Shown piece after piece: positions 51,047 through 60,499 of a stretch of DNA of 64,000 nt (its first letter is position 1; every line of letters begins with the position of its first letter). The stretch is from contig JACKCV010000006.1 of NCBI GenBank assembly GCA_020633825.1, positions 57,245 to 121,244 of the forward strand, in the 5' to 3' direction. The stretch is from Fibrobacteria bacterium. Lineage in GTDB: Bacteria > Fibrobacterota > Fibrobacteria > UBA5070. Both the position numbers and the translations under genes were made by a program. Under the pieces are notes generated by a model. That model searched no databases. It was not told the origin of the DNA and was given only the letters and a program-made list of their open reading frames with translations.

Positions 51047-54000
51047 TCAAGGCTCCTCCGAAACACACCGCACCGCCACGATCATCGAAGCGGGGCCATC
51101 GGCGGCGAAGGGGGCGTAGTCCACATCCAGTTGGAATTGCGCACGCGAGACATTGGCGGGATCCTCCCCGAGGTCCCCCGCCCAGTACATGGTGGCGTCG
51201 GCCGTGGCCGCGATGTAATCGGTGTTCTCGTAGTACCCGGTCTGGAAGGCCTTGAAGGCAGAGATGTTGGTTCCGGGGGCATCCCAGGGCCATTGGACGT
51301 TGGGATCCGCTTCGACCGGGGAACGCGCCCGGAAGATGGCAGTGGGATCGAGTCCCCGCACCGACGCTTCCTGGATCAGGGCGTTCCAATCCGCGGAGCT
51401 GGGAAGCCGCCATCCGTCGGGACAGATTCCGCGGGGGCCCGGGCTCCCGTGGGACGAAGGGCTTTGCCCCGCGAAGACGAGATCCTTGGGGTAGAGCGTC
51501 CCCTTCGGAGGGCTGACCGACTGGTCCTCGAACAGAGCATCCACCGCGAGTTTGATCCCGGCGGTATCGTAGTTCAGATCCTTCGCCATCCATCGAAGTC
51601 CGGCCCAGTGGATGAAGGGGTAGGTCTGGCCGTCGCGGGTGTCGTTCAGGACGCCTGCGGGATTGATCCAGAAGGAATCCCGGTCGCTCGTTCCGCCCTG
51701 CCTGGCCGTCACCCAGACCTGCTGCAGGCCGGGCGTCGAAACGATCGGAGAATAGACCACCGCCGCCTGCCCCGTGCTTCCGTCGTCTCCGGCGAAGTTG
51801 ACCGCATCCAACGCTTTGGAACTGATCCCGTCGGCCGAGCGCACCTCGATGGAGACCGGCGAAGAATTCATCGGGATCCCATGGACCACGAAGGGGAACG
51901 CCTGACCCAGCTGGGCGGGAATCGCATCGTGGTACCCGCTGGAGGTGCCCAATTTGACGCTGTCCGTGGCGATGCACCGGATCCTACCGTGTGCCGTGAA
52001 GTAGCCACCCAGGCCCCCGAAGGAACCCTCGGAATTGGGAGTGTTGTTCACCGCCACCAGAGAGAATTGTTGATCGAACGGATCCCCGTTCCGATGCTCC
52101 GAAGGAATGGCGCTGGCCCAGAAGTTCGCGGATCCATTCTCGCTGATGGCGCGGAAATCGCCTGGAGCCACCTGACCCGGCTGAGGGATTTGCCACGACT
52201 GCCGGTCCCGGAGGGAGATCGCCCAGGGGACTCCCGGATTCATCCCTTCGAGGGCGCTTTGCAGCTGCAGCCATTCCCGACGGTTGGGGACGTGCCAGCC
52301 TTCGGGGCACACGCTCTGGACGACCTGGCTGTCGAGGTCCCACACGTTCCGTCCGGGGATCATCACCGGGGCGGAATACTCCATCCCGAAGTCCTCGCAG
52401 GCGGGATCCGACCTGCCGCACGTGCTCTGGACATGTTTGGAGGCCACGACATCGGGAACCCAATGCAGGTCCCGCCCCAACCAATGCCGGCCTCCGATTT
52501 CCAGGACCGGGTACTTCGCGCCATCGCGGGCATCCACGAACACGTCGAGGATGCGCGCCCGCAGGGTATCGAACCCGACTTCCCCGTTGTCCTGCACGGC
52601 CTTGAGAACCATGTACCAGTCGGAGACATCCGCGGGTACGGAAAACGTCTTCTGCGAATCCTGCAGTTCCTTGGGCGTCCATTTCGTCCAGGCTCCGCCC
52701 TTGGGCATGGACCAGACTTCGACGAGCCGCGAAGGCACTCCCGAAACCGAAGGAGTCGGGATGGAGTCGAACAGGACAATTCCCGTTTCGGTCGCGGTCA
52801 GCACCGTATCGGAAAGGCGCCCGAAGACTTTCGGCGGCGAGGCCTCCACCACCACGGTGGTGCAACTCTGGACGACATTCCCGGCGAGGTCCCGGACCTC
52901 CGCGCAGACCTTGTGGGAACCGGGAATGCTCGACGACCAGGTCATCTCGGAGGCGACGCCCCCCGCGCCGAGCAGGGAGAGGCTCGTGTCGTAGGTTCCG
53001 TCCCCTCCGAAATCCCAGCGCAGACGATCCAGGTCCGCGACCTTGCTGGGATCCACCGCATGCACCGTCAGCAGGATCGGATCCCGCAGTCGGTAGGAGG
53101 CTCTGTCCGATTCGATCGAGGTGATCTCGGGGGGATCCGCCGTCACCGTGAAGGCCACGGTATCCAGGACGAAGCCGCCGCTGCGGTCGGCCAGTCTGGC
53201 CACCACATTCCACACACCGGGCATCGGCCAGGCATGGGCGACTTGGGTGCCCAAAATCGTACCCACCTGGACCGCGGTATCCCACTGTCCGTCCCCGTCC
53301 CAGTCGATCGACAGCTCCTTGAGATCGGTGGCTCCATCGGGATCCGAGAACGTCGCGGCCAAGGCCGAGACCAGGGACATCCCCACCGTCGAGGGCTGGA
53401 AATGGAGGCTCATGAAGACCGGATTGGAATTGCTCGGGGAGAATTCGAAGGACGTGTCGGCGACGTTGCCGTCGTCGTCGGTCGCCTGGAGGCGGATCGA
53501 AACCGTGGAATCCACCACGAACTTCCAGACTCCGGATTGTTTCCCCGAGGAGTTGGTCACATCCCATTTTCCGTCTGCATCGAAATCCCAACGGGTCTGC
53601 ACGATGGAGCCGAACACGGGATCGATGACCGGGGTGAAGGTGATGTCCGTGTTGACGCCGGACAGGTTCGCGGAGATTTCACGGATCACGGGCACTCCCT
53701 GCACCACTTCCACCCGGATGGAGTCCCGCGATGTGCTGCCGGACGGTCCCACGAGCCGCCAGCGCACCACATGACTTCCCGGCTGCATCCAACGGAAGAC
53801 CCGGACGGTATCGACGGCCAGGGATTCGACCGGAGCGTCGTCCACGGCCCATTCGACCCGGGAACCGGTCCGCAAGTCCCAATCCACCACCGGCGCGAAC
53901 CGCAACCTCGCCTCGTCCCCGATCGAAACGACGGGAGGAAGCCCCGGGAGGAGAGCGAGCACCGCTGCGCCCCGGTCTTCCACGATCATCGACCTGCGGG

Positions 54001-55774
54001 CCAGGGTCCGATTTCCGTCATCGTCCAGGGCGAAGAACAGGGGCTCGATGGTGCCGGATTCCGACCAGATGTGGCGTGCGGAATCCTTCGCGCCGGTCCC
54101 GATCCAATCCCAGCCGCCCGTGGTGGTGTCGCCATCGAAGGAAACGCCCCACCGCACGATGTTGCCGAAACTGTCGGAAAGCCCCGGATGCAACACGACC
54201 AACTGGTTGCGCGGCACGACCCCGGGGAGGCCCGAGAGGTCGAGCACGGGGGGGTCGCCCTTCACCTCGATCCGCAGCGAATCGGTCGGCAAGGCTCCCC
54301 AGGGGGTGTGCACGGTCCAGCGCACCACATGGAATCCCGGTTCAGCCCAGGCGAATCTCGCCACGCTGTCCAGGTGCTTCGTGGTCGGCTCTCCGCCATC
54401 GAACACCCAGGTGACCGAAGAGGCGGCGAACGAGTTCTCGTCGGGGAAGCGGAATTCGAAGCGGAGGGCCGCGCTGTCCCCAATGGACAGGACGGGAGTG
54501 GAGGTTCCAGCCGTCGAGCGGACCAAGGCCCCCACCGAGCTCGACTGGACGATCAGACTGGTCGAGGCCACCCCGCGGTTTCCATCCTCGTCCTGCACCC
54601 AGGCCATCACGCGGTGGTCTCCCGCCTGGGCGAAGACATGCCGGAGGGAGTCCAGGCGCCCCGTTCCCACCGTGTCCCATTGCCCACCGGAAGTGTCCCC
54701 GTCGAAGTCCATCCCCCAGGCCACAACGGAATCGACACGCTGACGTACCTCGAACCGGAAGACGGCCAAGGCCCCCCGGTCCACCGCCTGGGGACCGTGG
54801 ATGGCGAGCTGCGGTTCATCCTTCAGGACCACCACCTGGACACTCCGACGCGCGGCCTCTCCCAGGTCGTCCAGGGATCGCACGACGAGGTTCCGGGTTC
54901 CCGGGGTGCTCCATGCGTATTTCCGCGAAGCCGTCGGCCCGGTGCTGGCCACGTCCCCCTCCACGCTCCACTCCAGGCGCGTGGATTCCCGTTGCAAGCT
55001 GTCGTCGAACTCGATCTCCGCGAAGACCTCGACGGAATCGTTGAGCGTCACCGTGTCGTCAGGGGAGGTCATGATGGACGCCTTGGAGAGAACCCGGACC
55101 TGGATGGATTGGGATCGCTCCAACCCCGATTCATCCCGCACCAAGGCCCAGAGGTGGTAGGTGCCGGGATTCGACCAGGTGATTTGCAGTGAATCGAGAC
55201 GTTTCGGAGGAACGAGGGAGTCGTCGAACCGTCCATCCCCGTCCCAATCGACGAGAAGAGCGACCACACCCGCTTCCACATCGTCGGAGCTCGACAGGCG
55301 GACCCAATAGGGAGAATCCCGACGGACCAGGACCATGCTGTCGGAAGGGACGCTCGCCAGGACCGTGTCGATGCGAACCTTGGGAGCGAGATTGGGCGAG
55401 GGGACCAACGGAGCCTCGCCGGAAATCCAGGCCTTCGCGCCCGCCGCGACGACTCCGCCGTCCTTGTAGATGCGGTAGCTGACCTCGATCTTGGAGCCTT
55501 CCGCCACGTCCACGGGGAATCGGACCAGATCGCCTTTGCGGGCCCGCAGGTCTGGGCGCACAGTGTCGATCGGTATCCCGTCGACGACCACGGCCGCCAC
55601 CAGGGAATCGGGTTCGCCCTCGGCGGCCACGAGTTTGGCCAGATTCACAGCGAAATTGGTGCGCAGGGGCTCGTCCCCGGCCTGGGTCGAGGACTTCGAG
55701 GAATCGCAGGCCGAGGGAAACAGCCCGAGGAGGACCAGCATGCAGAATGCGAAGAAGCGTTGGCGACAGACCAT
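51047..55774 (-). CDS. giant lipoprotein with Ig/PKD-like repeats and two FISUMP domains
   Basis: Predicted 1575 residues. The ATG at 55774 has a GGAGTG upstream and begins a lipoprotein signal ending in lipobox FPSA-C. Residues about 100-1050 are a series of Ig/PKD-like domains, each about 90-100 residues. They share the pattern WxxPGxHxVxxxxxDxxG and Asp-rich DWDGDGRFDDS-type turns that may bind calcium. Two FISUMP (TIGR02145-type) domains follow at about 1078-1275 (DARDGAKYPVLEIGGRHWLG) and 1375-1575 (DTRDGQTYPFIHWAGLRWMA), with an Ig-like linker. Their CPEGWHVPNRREW and CPDGWRLPSSADW motifs are typical. The protein is surface-anchored and probably adhesive; FISUMP function is unknown, but its abundance is characteristic of Fibrobacter. 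Confidence 0.88.
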   Translation of the reverse strand: MVCRQRFFAFCMLVLLGLFPSACDSSKSSTQAGDEPLRTNFAVNLAKLVAAEGEPDSLVAAVVVDGIPIDTVRPDLRARKGDLVRFPVDVAEGSKIEVSYRIYKDGGVVAAGAKAWISGEAPLVPSPNLAPKVRIDTVLASVPSDSMVLVRRDSPYWVRLSSSDDVEAGVVALLVDWDGDGRFDDSLVPPKRLDSLQITWSNPGTYHLWALVRDESGLERSQSIQVRVLSKASIMTSPDDTVTLNDSVEVFAEIEFDDSLQRESTRLEWSVEGDVASTGPTASRKYAWSTPGTRNLVVRSLDDLGEAARRSVQVVVLKDEPQLAIHGPQAVDRGALAVFRFEVRQRVDSVVAWGMDFDGDTSGGQWDTVGTGRLDSLRHVFAQAGDHRVMAWVQDEDGNRGVASTSLIVQSSSVGALVRSTAGTSTPVLSIGDSAALRFEFRFPDENSFAASSVTWVFDGGEPTTKHLDSVARFAWAEPGFHVVRWTVHTPWGALPTDSLRIEVKGDPPVLDLSGLPGVVPRNQLVVLHPGLSDSFGNIVRWGVSFDGDTTTGGWDWIGTGAKDSARHIWSESGTIEPLFFALDDDGNRTLARRSMIVEDRGAAVLALLPGLPPVVSIGDEARLRFAPVVDWDLRTGSRVEWAVDDAPVESLAVDTVRVFRWMQPGSHVVRWRLVGPSGSTSRDSIRVEVVQGVPVIREISANLSGVNTDITFTPVIDPVFGSIVQTRWDFDADGKWDVTNSSGKQSGVWKFVVDSTVSIRLQATDDDGNVADTSFEFSPSNSNPVFMSLHFQPSTVGMSLVSALAATFSDPDGATDLKELSIDWDGDGQWDTAVQVGTILGTQVAHAWPMPGVWNVVARLADRSGGFVLDTVAFTVTADPPEITSIESDRASYRLRDPILLTVHAVDPSKVADLDRLRWDFGGDGTYDTSLSLLGAGGVASEMTWSSSIPGSHKVCAEVRDLAGNVVQSCTTVVVEASPPKVFGRLSDTVLTATETGIVLFDSIPTPSVSGVPSRLVEVWSMPKGGAWTKWTPKELQDSQKTFSVPADVSDWYMVLKAVQDNGEVGFDTLRARILDVFVDARDGAKYPVLEIGGRHWLGRDLHWVPDVVASKHVQSTCGRSDPACEDFGMEYSAPVMIPGRNVWDLDSQVVQSVCPEGWHVPNRREWLQLQSALEGMNPGVPWAISLRDRQSWQIPQPGQVAPGDFRAISENGSANFWASAIPSEHRNGDPFDQQFSLVAVNNTPNSEGSFGGLGGYFTAHGRIRCIATDSVKLGTSSGYHDAIPAQLGQAFPFVVHGIPMNSSPVSIEVRSADGISSKALDAVNFAGDDGSTGQAAVVYSPIVSTPGLQQVWVTARQGGTSDRDSFWINPAGVLNDTRDGQTYPFIHWAGLRWMAKDLNYDTAGIKLAVDALFEDQSVSPPKGTLYPKDLVFAGQSPSSHGSPGPRGICPDGWRLPSSADWNALIQEASVRGLDPTAIFRARSPVEADPNVQWPWDAPGTNISAFKAFQTGYYENTDYIAATADATMYWAGDLGEDPANVSRAQFQLDVDYAPFAADGPASMIVAVRCVSEEP

Positions 55775-55839
55775 TGGCAGACACTCCATGGGAGCTGGAA
55801 CGAAAAAGGATCTCGGCATCGGGAATGCGGGATTTTGGA

Positions 55840-56553
55840 TTATTGGGCGACCGCGTCGATTTCCCTGCGAGGCGCGGGGGCCTCATCCTGGTTCAGCACT
55901 ACGGCGGCCACCGCGGCGCCGGCCACCACAATGACTCCTCCACCCACGATCCATGGCCAGATCCGTCGTTTTTCGACCACCAGCACCGAGCGATCGGAGG
56001 CCGGGCGCTTCTTTCCGGAAAAGATCTGGGCCATTTCCCAGGCACCACCGCGGACGAGGTCGTCCATGTTCCCGCGAACATCGAGGGCGTGGCTGCGCAG
56101 ATTGGCACCGGTTCCCACATCGACCATCTTGAGGTTGAAGGTGAGGAGTTTCCCCACCTTCCCCACCTCGCCCACCACGATTCGCTCCACCCCCAGCAGC
56201 TGCCCCACCTGGACCTGGCAATCGGTGTTGTCGCAGGCGCCACTTTCCTGGAACCCTTGTTCCCGCAGGATCGCGTCCATGTTCCGCCGCTCCAGGATCA
56301 GGAATTTCCCGGTTTTCTGGAACTCCGTTTCCAGGCGGGTGCCCAAGGTCTGGAGATCGCCGCTGGAGATCTTCGGATCGGTGGCGTGCAACTCGAGGAT
56401 TGCCACACGCGCAGGCCGCTCCGGTTCGGAAGCGGCGATTCCAGAAGTCAAACCGAGCAGAGCGATCCCCAGAAATTGGATCGAAAGCGCGAAGAGTACC
56501 TGGATTCTTGGAGGAGGAAAGTGGGAGATCACCCCCCAATGATGGACATTCAT
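55840..56553 (-). CDS. CsgG-like protein with C-terminal membrane anchor
   Basis: 237 residues. An N-terminal hydrophobic segment (about 18-40) precedes a CsgG/TolB-N-like domain (VAILELHATDPKISSGDLQTLG, FLILERRNMDAILREQGFQ, VQVGQLLGVERIVVGEVGKVG). Such domains sense or assemble at the outer membrane. A second hydrophobic helix near the C-terminus (IWPWIVGGGVIVVAGAAVAAVVL) is not part of classical CsgG and suggests an inner-membrane anchor. It lies upstream of the FISUMP lipoprotein on the same strand, so the two may act together (inference). The start is uncertain. Confidence 0.65.
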   Translation of the reverse strand: MNVHHWGVISHFPPPRIQVLFALSIQFLGIALLGLTSGIAASEPERPARVAILELHATDPKISSGDLQTLGTRLETEFQKTGKFLILERRNMDAILREQGFQESGACDNTDCQVQVGQLLGVERIVVGEVGKVGKLLTFNLKMVDVGTGANLRSHALDVRGNMDDLVRGGAWEMAQIFSGKKRPASDRSVLVVEKRRIWPWIVGGGVIVVAGAAVAAVVLNQDEAPAPRREIDAVAQ

Positions 56554-56644
56554 GTCGCCGAAAAGGCGTGAGCGAAATCACCCCACCGGGGTTCCTGCGC
56601 TCCACCGGAGCACATCCCTTTGGATCCCGAGCGCGCCCGGTTTC

Positions 56645-56650
56645 TAGGTT
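56645..56650 (+). promoter_or_regulatory. -10 box of hrpB
   Basis: TAGGTT, 11 bases before the ATG at 56662; no Shine-Dalgarno. Confidence 0.35.
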
Positions 56651-56661
56651 GCCCCTCGGCC

Positions 56662-59022
56662 ATGGATAGTTTCCTCCCTGTCGACGACCTTCATGCGGAC
56701 TTCCAGGCCCTGCGTTCCGGGCGGTGTCCGCGGATCGTGGCCTCCCCGACGGGGTCGGGAAAATCCACGCGGGTTCCGCGATGGTGTTCGGAAACGGGGA
56801 CTGTGCTGGTGGTGGAACCCCGGAGGGTGGCCGCACGCGCCCTGGCCCGCCGAGTCGCCTTCGAACTCGGGACCCCGGTGGGGGAAGAGGTCGGGTACGC
56901 CGTCCGCGACGACGCCCGTCGAGGCCCGCGCACGCGCATCCTGTTCGTCACCCCGGGTGTGGCCTTGAAGATGCTGGCGTCGGGGGATCTGGAATCTTGG
57001 GACACCTGGATCCTGGACGAATTCCACGAACGCCGGGCCGAGACGGACCTTCTCCTGGCCCTGGCACGCCACCGCGACCAGGCGCATCGGATCGTGATCC
57101 TGTCGGCCACGCTCAACAGCGGCCGCCTGGCTGCGGAAATGGGTGCCCAGGTGCTGACCTCCGAAGGTCGCACCTTCCCCGTCGACATCGAATACCTCCC
57201 CGCACCCGACCGTTCCCTTCCCGACCCCGCGGGCCTTCCTCTGCGGATCGAGAGGGCCTTGGCCCGGCTGGAAGCCCAGGAAGGCACGGTCCTGGTGTTT
57301 CTTCCCGGAGTGGGCGAAATCCACGAGGCGTTCCATTGGCTCGAAGGCCGCGTGGACGCCGATCTCCTGGTGTTGCACGGTCAACTGCCCCCCGAATCGC
57401 AGGATCGATGCCTGGCTCCCGGGCCTGCCCACCGCGTGCGGGTGATCCTCGCCACCAATGTCGCCGAAAGCGCCTTGACCGTCCCCGACGTGGTCGCGGT
57501 CGTCGATTCTGGACTGGAGCGACGCATGGTCCGCACCGGGGGATTGCGAAGCCTTTCCCTGGAACCCATTTCCCGCTCCTCGGCCGACCAACGAACAGGC
57601 CGAGCCGGGCGTCTGCGTCCCGGAAGGTGCCTTCGGCTGTGGTCGTCCTCGGCACGTCTCGCCCCCCACCATCCCCCGGAGGTGCAGGTGGACGAACCCG
57701 ACGATTGGCTCCTGCCCTCCCTGGCCACGGGAATCTCTCCACGGGATCTCCCGTGGCTGGATCGCCCCTTGGCCACGGCGTTGCGAGAGGCCCAGGAGCG
57801 GATCGAATCGGCCGGTCTGTGGGATGCCGACCCTTGGAGCCGGGAGCTTCCCGCCGGGGGGAGGCTCACTCGACGAGGTTCGGACGCCTTGGATCTCCCC
57901 TTGTCTCCGGCGTTGGCCGGGTTCTGCCTGGACCTCCTGGGCACCCCCGCCGCGTGCGACGCCGCGGGTCTGGCCGCCGCCCTCGATGCCGGACGCCCGC
58001 TCCTGCGTCCCCGTCCGCGTCCGGACCAGATCGCGGCCAGACGCGAGATCGGTCAAGGCGGAGGGGACGCCGCCCTGCTTTCCCGTCTGGTGCGCCTGTC
58101 CGAAGGCGAGGCCCTCGACCTGGGGATCCACCTCCCGGCCTGGCGCGAGGCGAGCGATGGCTTCCTGCGTCTGGCCGAACGACTCCAACTTTCCGACGCT
58201 CCCCTCCACGAGCCGTTCCAGGCTCGTTCCGTCCTTCGCGCCTGGGGGCGGATCTTCCCGCGCTCCTTGCGCCTGCGGCGGGGAAACGCGGGTCGCGAGG
58301 AGTATGCTCTGGGTGGCGGAGCCGCCTGGTGGCTTTCCAAGGATTCCCTGGCCTTTTCGGAGCGTCCCCCGGAGGCGTTGCTGGTGCTGTCCTTCCACGG
58401 CGGAGAGGACCGTTCCGGGAAAAGCCGGATCTGGATCGATGCGGCCGCCGCGCTTTCCCGCAAGGACTGCTTGGAGCTGGAGGCGGGACGAGCCGAGATC
58501 CTGCACGCCGAATGCAACAACGGCATCCTCAAATGCCGCCTGCGCCGGAAAGTCGCCGGCACCCCGCTGGGCGAGACCGATGCCCTGCCCACCCATCCGG
58601 CCCTCCTGGGGCAGGTCCTGGCCCGTGCGCGCTCCGATCTGCGGGAAGTCGAGTCCCTGCTCGAACTCCACTGGCGCGAGGTCTGCATCGTGGCCGGTCG
58701 CTGGATCCCTCCTCCCGGAGGGGCCTTGGATTGGATCGCCCGCGAGGAAACCCGACGCCATGATCCCATGGCCGCCCTTTTGGAGGGGTTTCCCCACCAT
58801 ACTCCACGGCCCCCCGTCTCCGATGCGCAGCGGATCTGCGAAGTTTTCCCGGAAACCTGGATCACTCCGATGGGCACGTTCCCCTTGCGCGCGGATGCCC
58901 TGACCGGGAGGATCACCCTGATTCCGCAGCCGGGGGGCACCCGGCCACGGGTCCAGGACCTTCCTCGTCCTTCCCTGTGGCAGGACTGGACCCTCGTGTG
59001 GGGCAAACCCTCCGGGAAATAG
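56662..59022 (+). CDS. hrpB: HrpB-type ATP-dependent helicase
   Basis: 786-residue DExH-box helicase. Motif I SPTGSGKST (28-36), motif II DEFH (119-122), motif III SAT and motif VI QRTGRAGR are intact. The HrpB-specific C-terminal half follows, including PTHPALLGQVLARARSDLREVESLLELHWREV. HrpB has no settled role in most bacteria. The ATG at 56662 is preferred to an upstream TTG at 56620. It is probably co-transcribed with the REC-GGDEF gene ten bases downstream. Confidence 0.92.
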   Translation: MDSFLPVDDLHADFQALRSGRCPRIVASPTGSGKSTRVPRWCSETGTVLVVEPRRVAARALARRVAFELGTPVGEEVGYAVRDDARRGPRTRILFVTPGVALKMLASGDLESWDTWILDEFHERRAETDLLLALARHRDQAHRIVILSATLNSGRLAAEMGAQVLTSEGRTFPVDIEYLPAPDRSLPDPAGLPLRIERALARLEAQEGTVLVFLPGVGEIHEAFHWLEGRVDADLLVLHGQLPPESQDRCLAPGPAHRVRVILATNVAESALTVPDVVAVVDSGLERRMVRTGGLRSLSLEPISRSSADQRTGRAGRLRPGRCLRLWSSSARLAPHHPPEVQVDEPDDWLLPSLATGISPRDLPWLDRPLATALREAQERIESAGLWDADPWSRELPAGGRLTRRGSDALDLPLSPALAGFCLDLLGTPAACDAAGLAAALDAGRPLLRPRPRPDQIAARREIGQGGGDAALLSRLVRLSEGEALDLGIHLPAWREASDGFLRLAERLQLSDAPLHEPFQARSVLRAWGRIFPRSLRLRRGNAGREEYALGGGAAWWLSKDSLAFSERPPEALLVLSFHGGEDRSGKSRIWIDAAAALSRKDCLELEAGRAEILHAECNNGILKCRLRRKVAGTPLGETDALPTHPALLGQVLARARSDLREVESLLELHWREVCIVAGRWIPPPGGALDWIAREETRRHDPMAALLEGFPHHTPRPPVSDAQRICEVFPETWITPMGTFPLRADALTGRITLIPQPGGTRPRVQDLPRPSLWQDWTLVWGKPSGK

Positions 59023-59031
59023 GGGAGAGCC

Positions 59032-60132
59032 ATGCGCTCCGGACTTGACCCTTCCTCCATGGGATGCCATCCTAAGGACATCGAAACCATGCAGCAGATC
59101 GAATCCACCATCCTGGTCGTCGACGACGACCCTCTCAGTCTCGAGGTCGCCTGCACCACGCTGCGGCACCTGGAACCGTCGTGGGAGGTGCTGGGATTCG
59201 ACGACCCCCACACCGCATTGGAGATCGCCTGGCGACTCCCCCATTGCGTCATGGTCACCGACTGGAACATGCCCGGCATGGACGGCCTCGAAATCGCCCG
59301 CAGGTTGCGCAATCGCGAAGACGAGAACGACCACGCCTACCATGTCCTGCTGCTCACGGCCCGCTCCCGCATCCAGGACATGGAGAAGGCCCTGGAATTC
59401 GCCGACGACTTCCTGGTCAAACCCTACGAGCCTCGGGAAATGCGGGCGCGCATCTACGCGGGACTGCGTCGATTGCGCCGCGAAGGCCGACTCATCACCG
59501 ATCGGGCCATCCTCCTGGAGGCCGCGGAGACCGATCCCCTGACCGGCTTGCGGAATCGGCGAGCCTTGCAGGACCTCGCCCAGAGGGAATTCGAACGTTT
59601 CCATCGGAGACGCCACCCCCTGTCGCTCCTGATGATCGACATCGACCATTTCAAACGCGTCAACGACACCTACGGCCACGAAGCCGGGGACGAAGTCCTC
59701 AAGGAAGCGGCCCGACGCATGCAAGTCTCGGTGCGTCCCTACGACACCGTGGCACGGTGGGGGGGCGAGGAATTCGTGGTGCTCAGCCCGCATTGCGGCT
59801 TCGCCGACGCGCTGGTGCTCGCCGAACGCATCCGTCTCAACCTGACCGCCGTGCCCATGGAGATCTCCGGTCTGCCGGGTCCCCTCACCATCACCGGGTG
59901 CATCGGAGTCGCCGCCGCCGGCCCCGGACTGGAACAGTTCGACGGCGTCCTGCGCGCGGCCGACCGGGCCTTGTACCTGGCCAAGCACCGTGGACGGAAT
60001 CTGGTAGCAGGCGCCATCGACGGGGACGACTCCGCTCCGGTGATCGCCTCGGGCGACCCCATCTCGAACTTCCCCCTCGACGAGGTCGATTCCGAGTCGG
60101 AGGACCCCAGCATCTTTCCGCCCGACTTGTGA
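59032..60132 (+). CDS. response regulator diguanylate cyclase (REC-GGDEF)
   Basis: 366 residues. The N-terminal receiver domain has acidic pocket DDD, phospho-acceptor D77 (VTDWNMPGMDG) and K130. The GGDEF domain has an active GGEEF (244-248). An inhibitory-site RxxD (RPYD, 235-238) lies five residues upstream, so the enzyme should make cyclic di-GMP and be product-inhibited. An acidic C-terminal tail of about 40 residues is unassigned. The ATG at 59032 has GGGGAGAG upstream; ATG 59089 is an alternative closer to the receiver domain. A partner kinase is not adjacent. Confidence 0.93.
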   Translation: MRSGLDPSSMGCHPKDIETMQQIESTILVVDDDPLSLEVACTTLRHLEPSWEVLGFDDPHTALEIAWRLPHCVMVTDWNMPGMDGLEIARRLRNREDENDHAYHVLLLTARSRIQDMEKALEFADDFLVKPYEPREMRARIYAGLRRLRREGRLITDRAILLEAAETDPLTGLRNRRALQDLAQREFERFHRRRHPLSLLMIDIDHFKRVNDTYGHEAGDEVLKEAARRMQVSVRPYDTVARWGGEEFVVLSPHCGFADALVLAERIRLNLTAVPMEISGLPGPLTITGCIGVAAAGPGLEQFDGVLRAADRALYLAKHRGRNLVAGAIDGDDSAPVIASGDPISNFPLDEVDSESEDPSIFPPDL

Positions 60133-60499
60133 AGTCGTTTTCGAGGCCGGAGAGCGTCCTGCTGGGTGTGCTCCCCAATCGTCCGTGCACCTGCGAATCC
60201 CCCTGGCGAGCCCCCCCCAATTCCTGGCTTCCAGGGAAGCGGGCTGGAGGTGTGTCCGTCCCACCATCGGAAAGACGGGGCCTTCGAAGGAGTCCGTCAA
60301 GGGGGGGGAGACCACCCTCCTTTCCCTGTACTTGGGAAATCCCTGTCCAGTGCTTCATCGTTGGCACGTCCTCCCTGAGGAGCCCCGAGAACCCGTCAAC
60401 GGACCCCCAGCTCCGCTTTCTACCTTTCCCGGCTCTCCCACCACGCTTCGGAGGGCCTATCCCGGCCGGAGTCCATTGCATCAACCACCGGAGTCCTGA
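60133..60499. other. intergenic region upstream of pfp
   Basis: 367 bases without a supported gene. It contains runs able to pair (ccgtc/gacgg near 60258-60282; gggggg tracts at 60302-60308), but no clear two-box promoter or riboswitch was recognised. A GGAG precedes the pfp start. Confidence 0.4.

Noticed and set aside
51008..55192. 1394-codon open frame antisense to the FISUMP lipoprotein
   Set aside because: His/Gly/Arg-rich shadow translation without any domain; the minus-strand gene has a lipoprotein signal and FISUMP domains.
56644..60315. 1223-codon open frame antisense to hrpB and the GGDEF gene
   Set aside because: Spans two well-supported genes on the opposite strand and has shadow-type composition.
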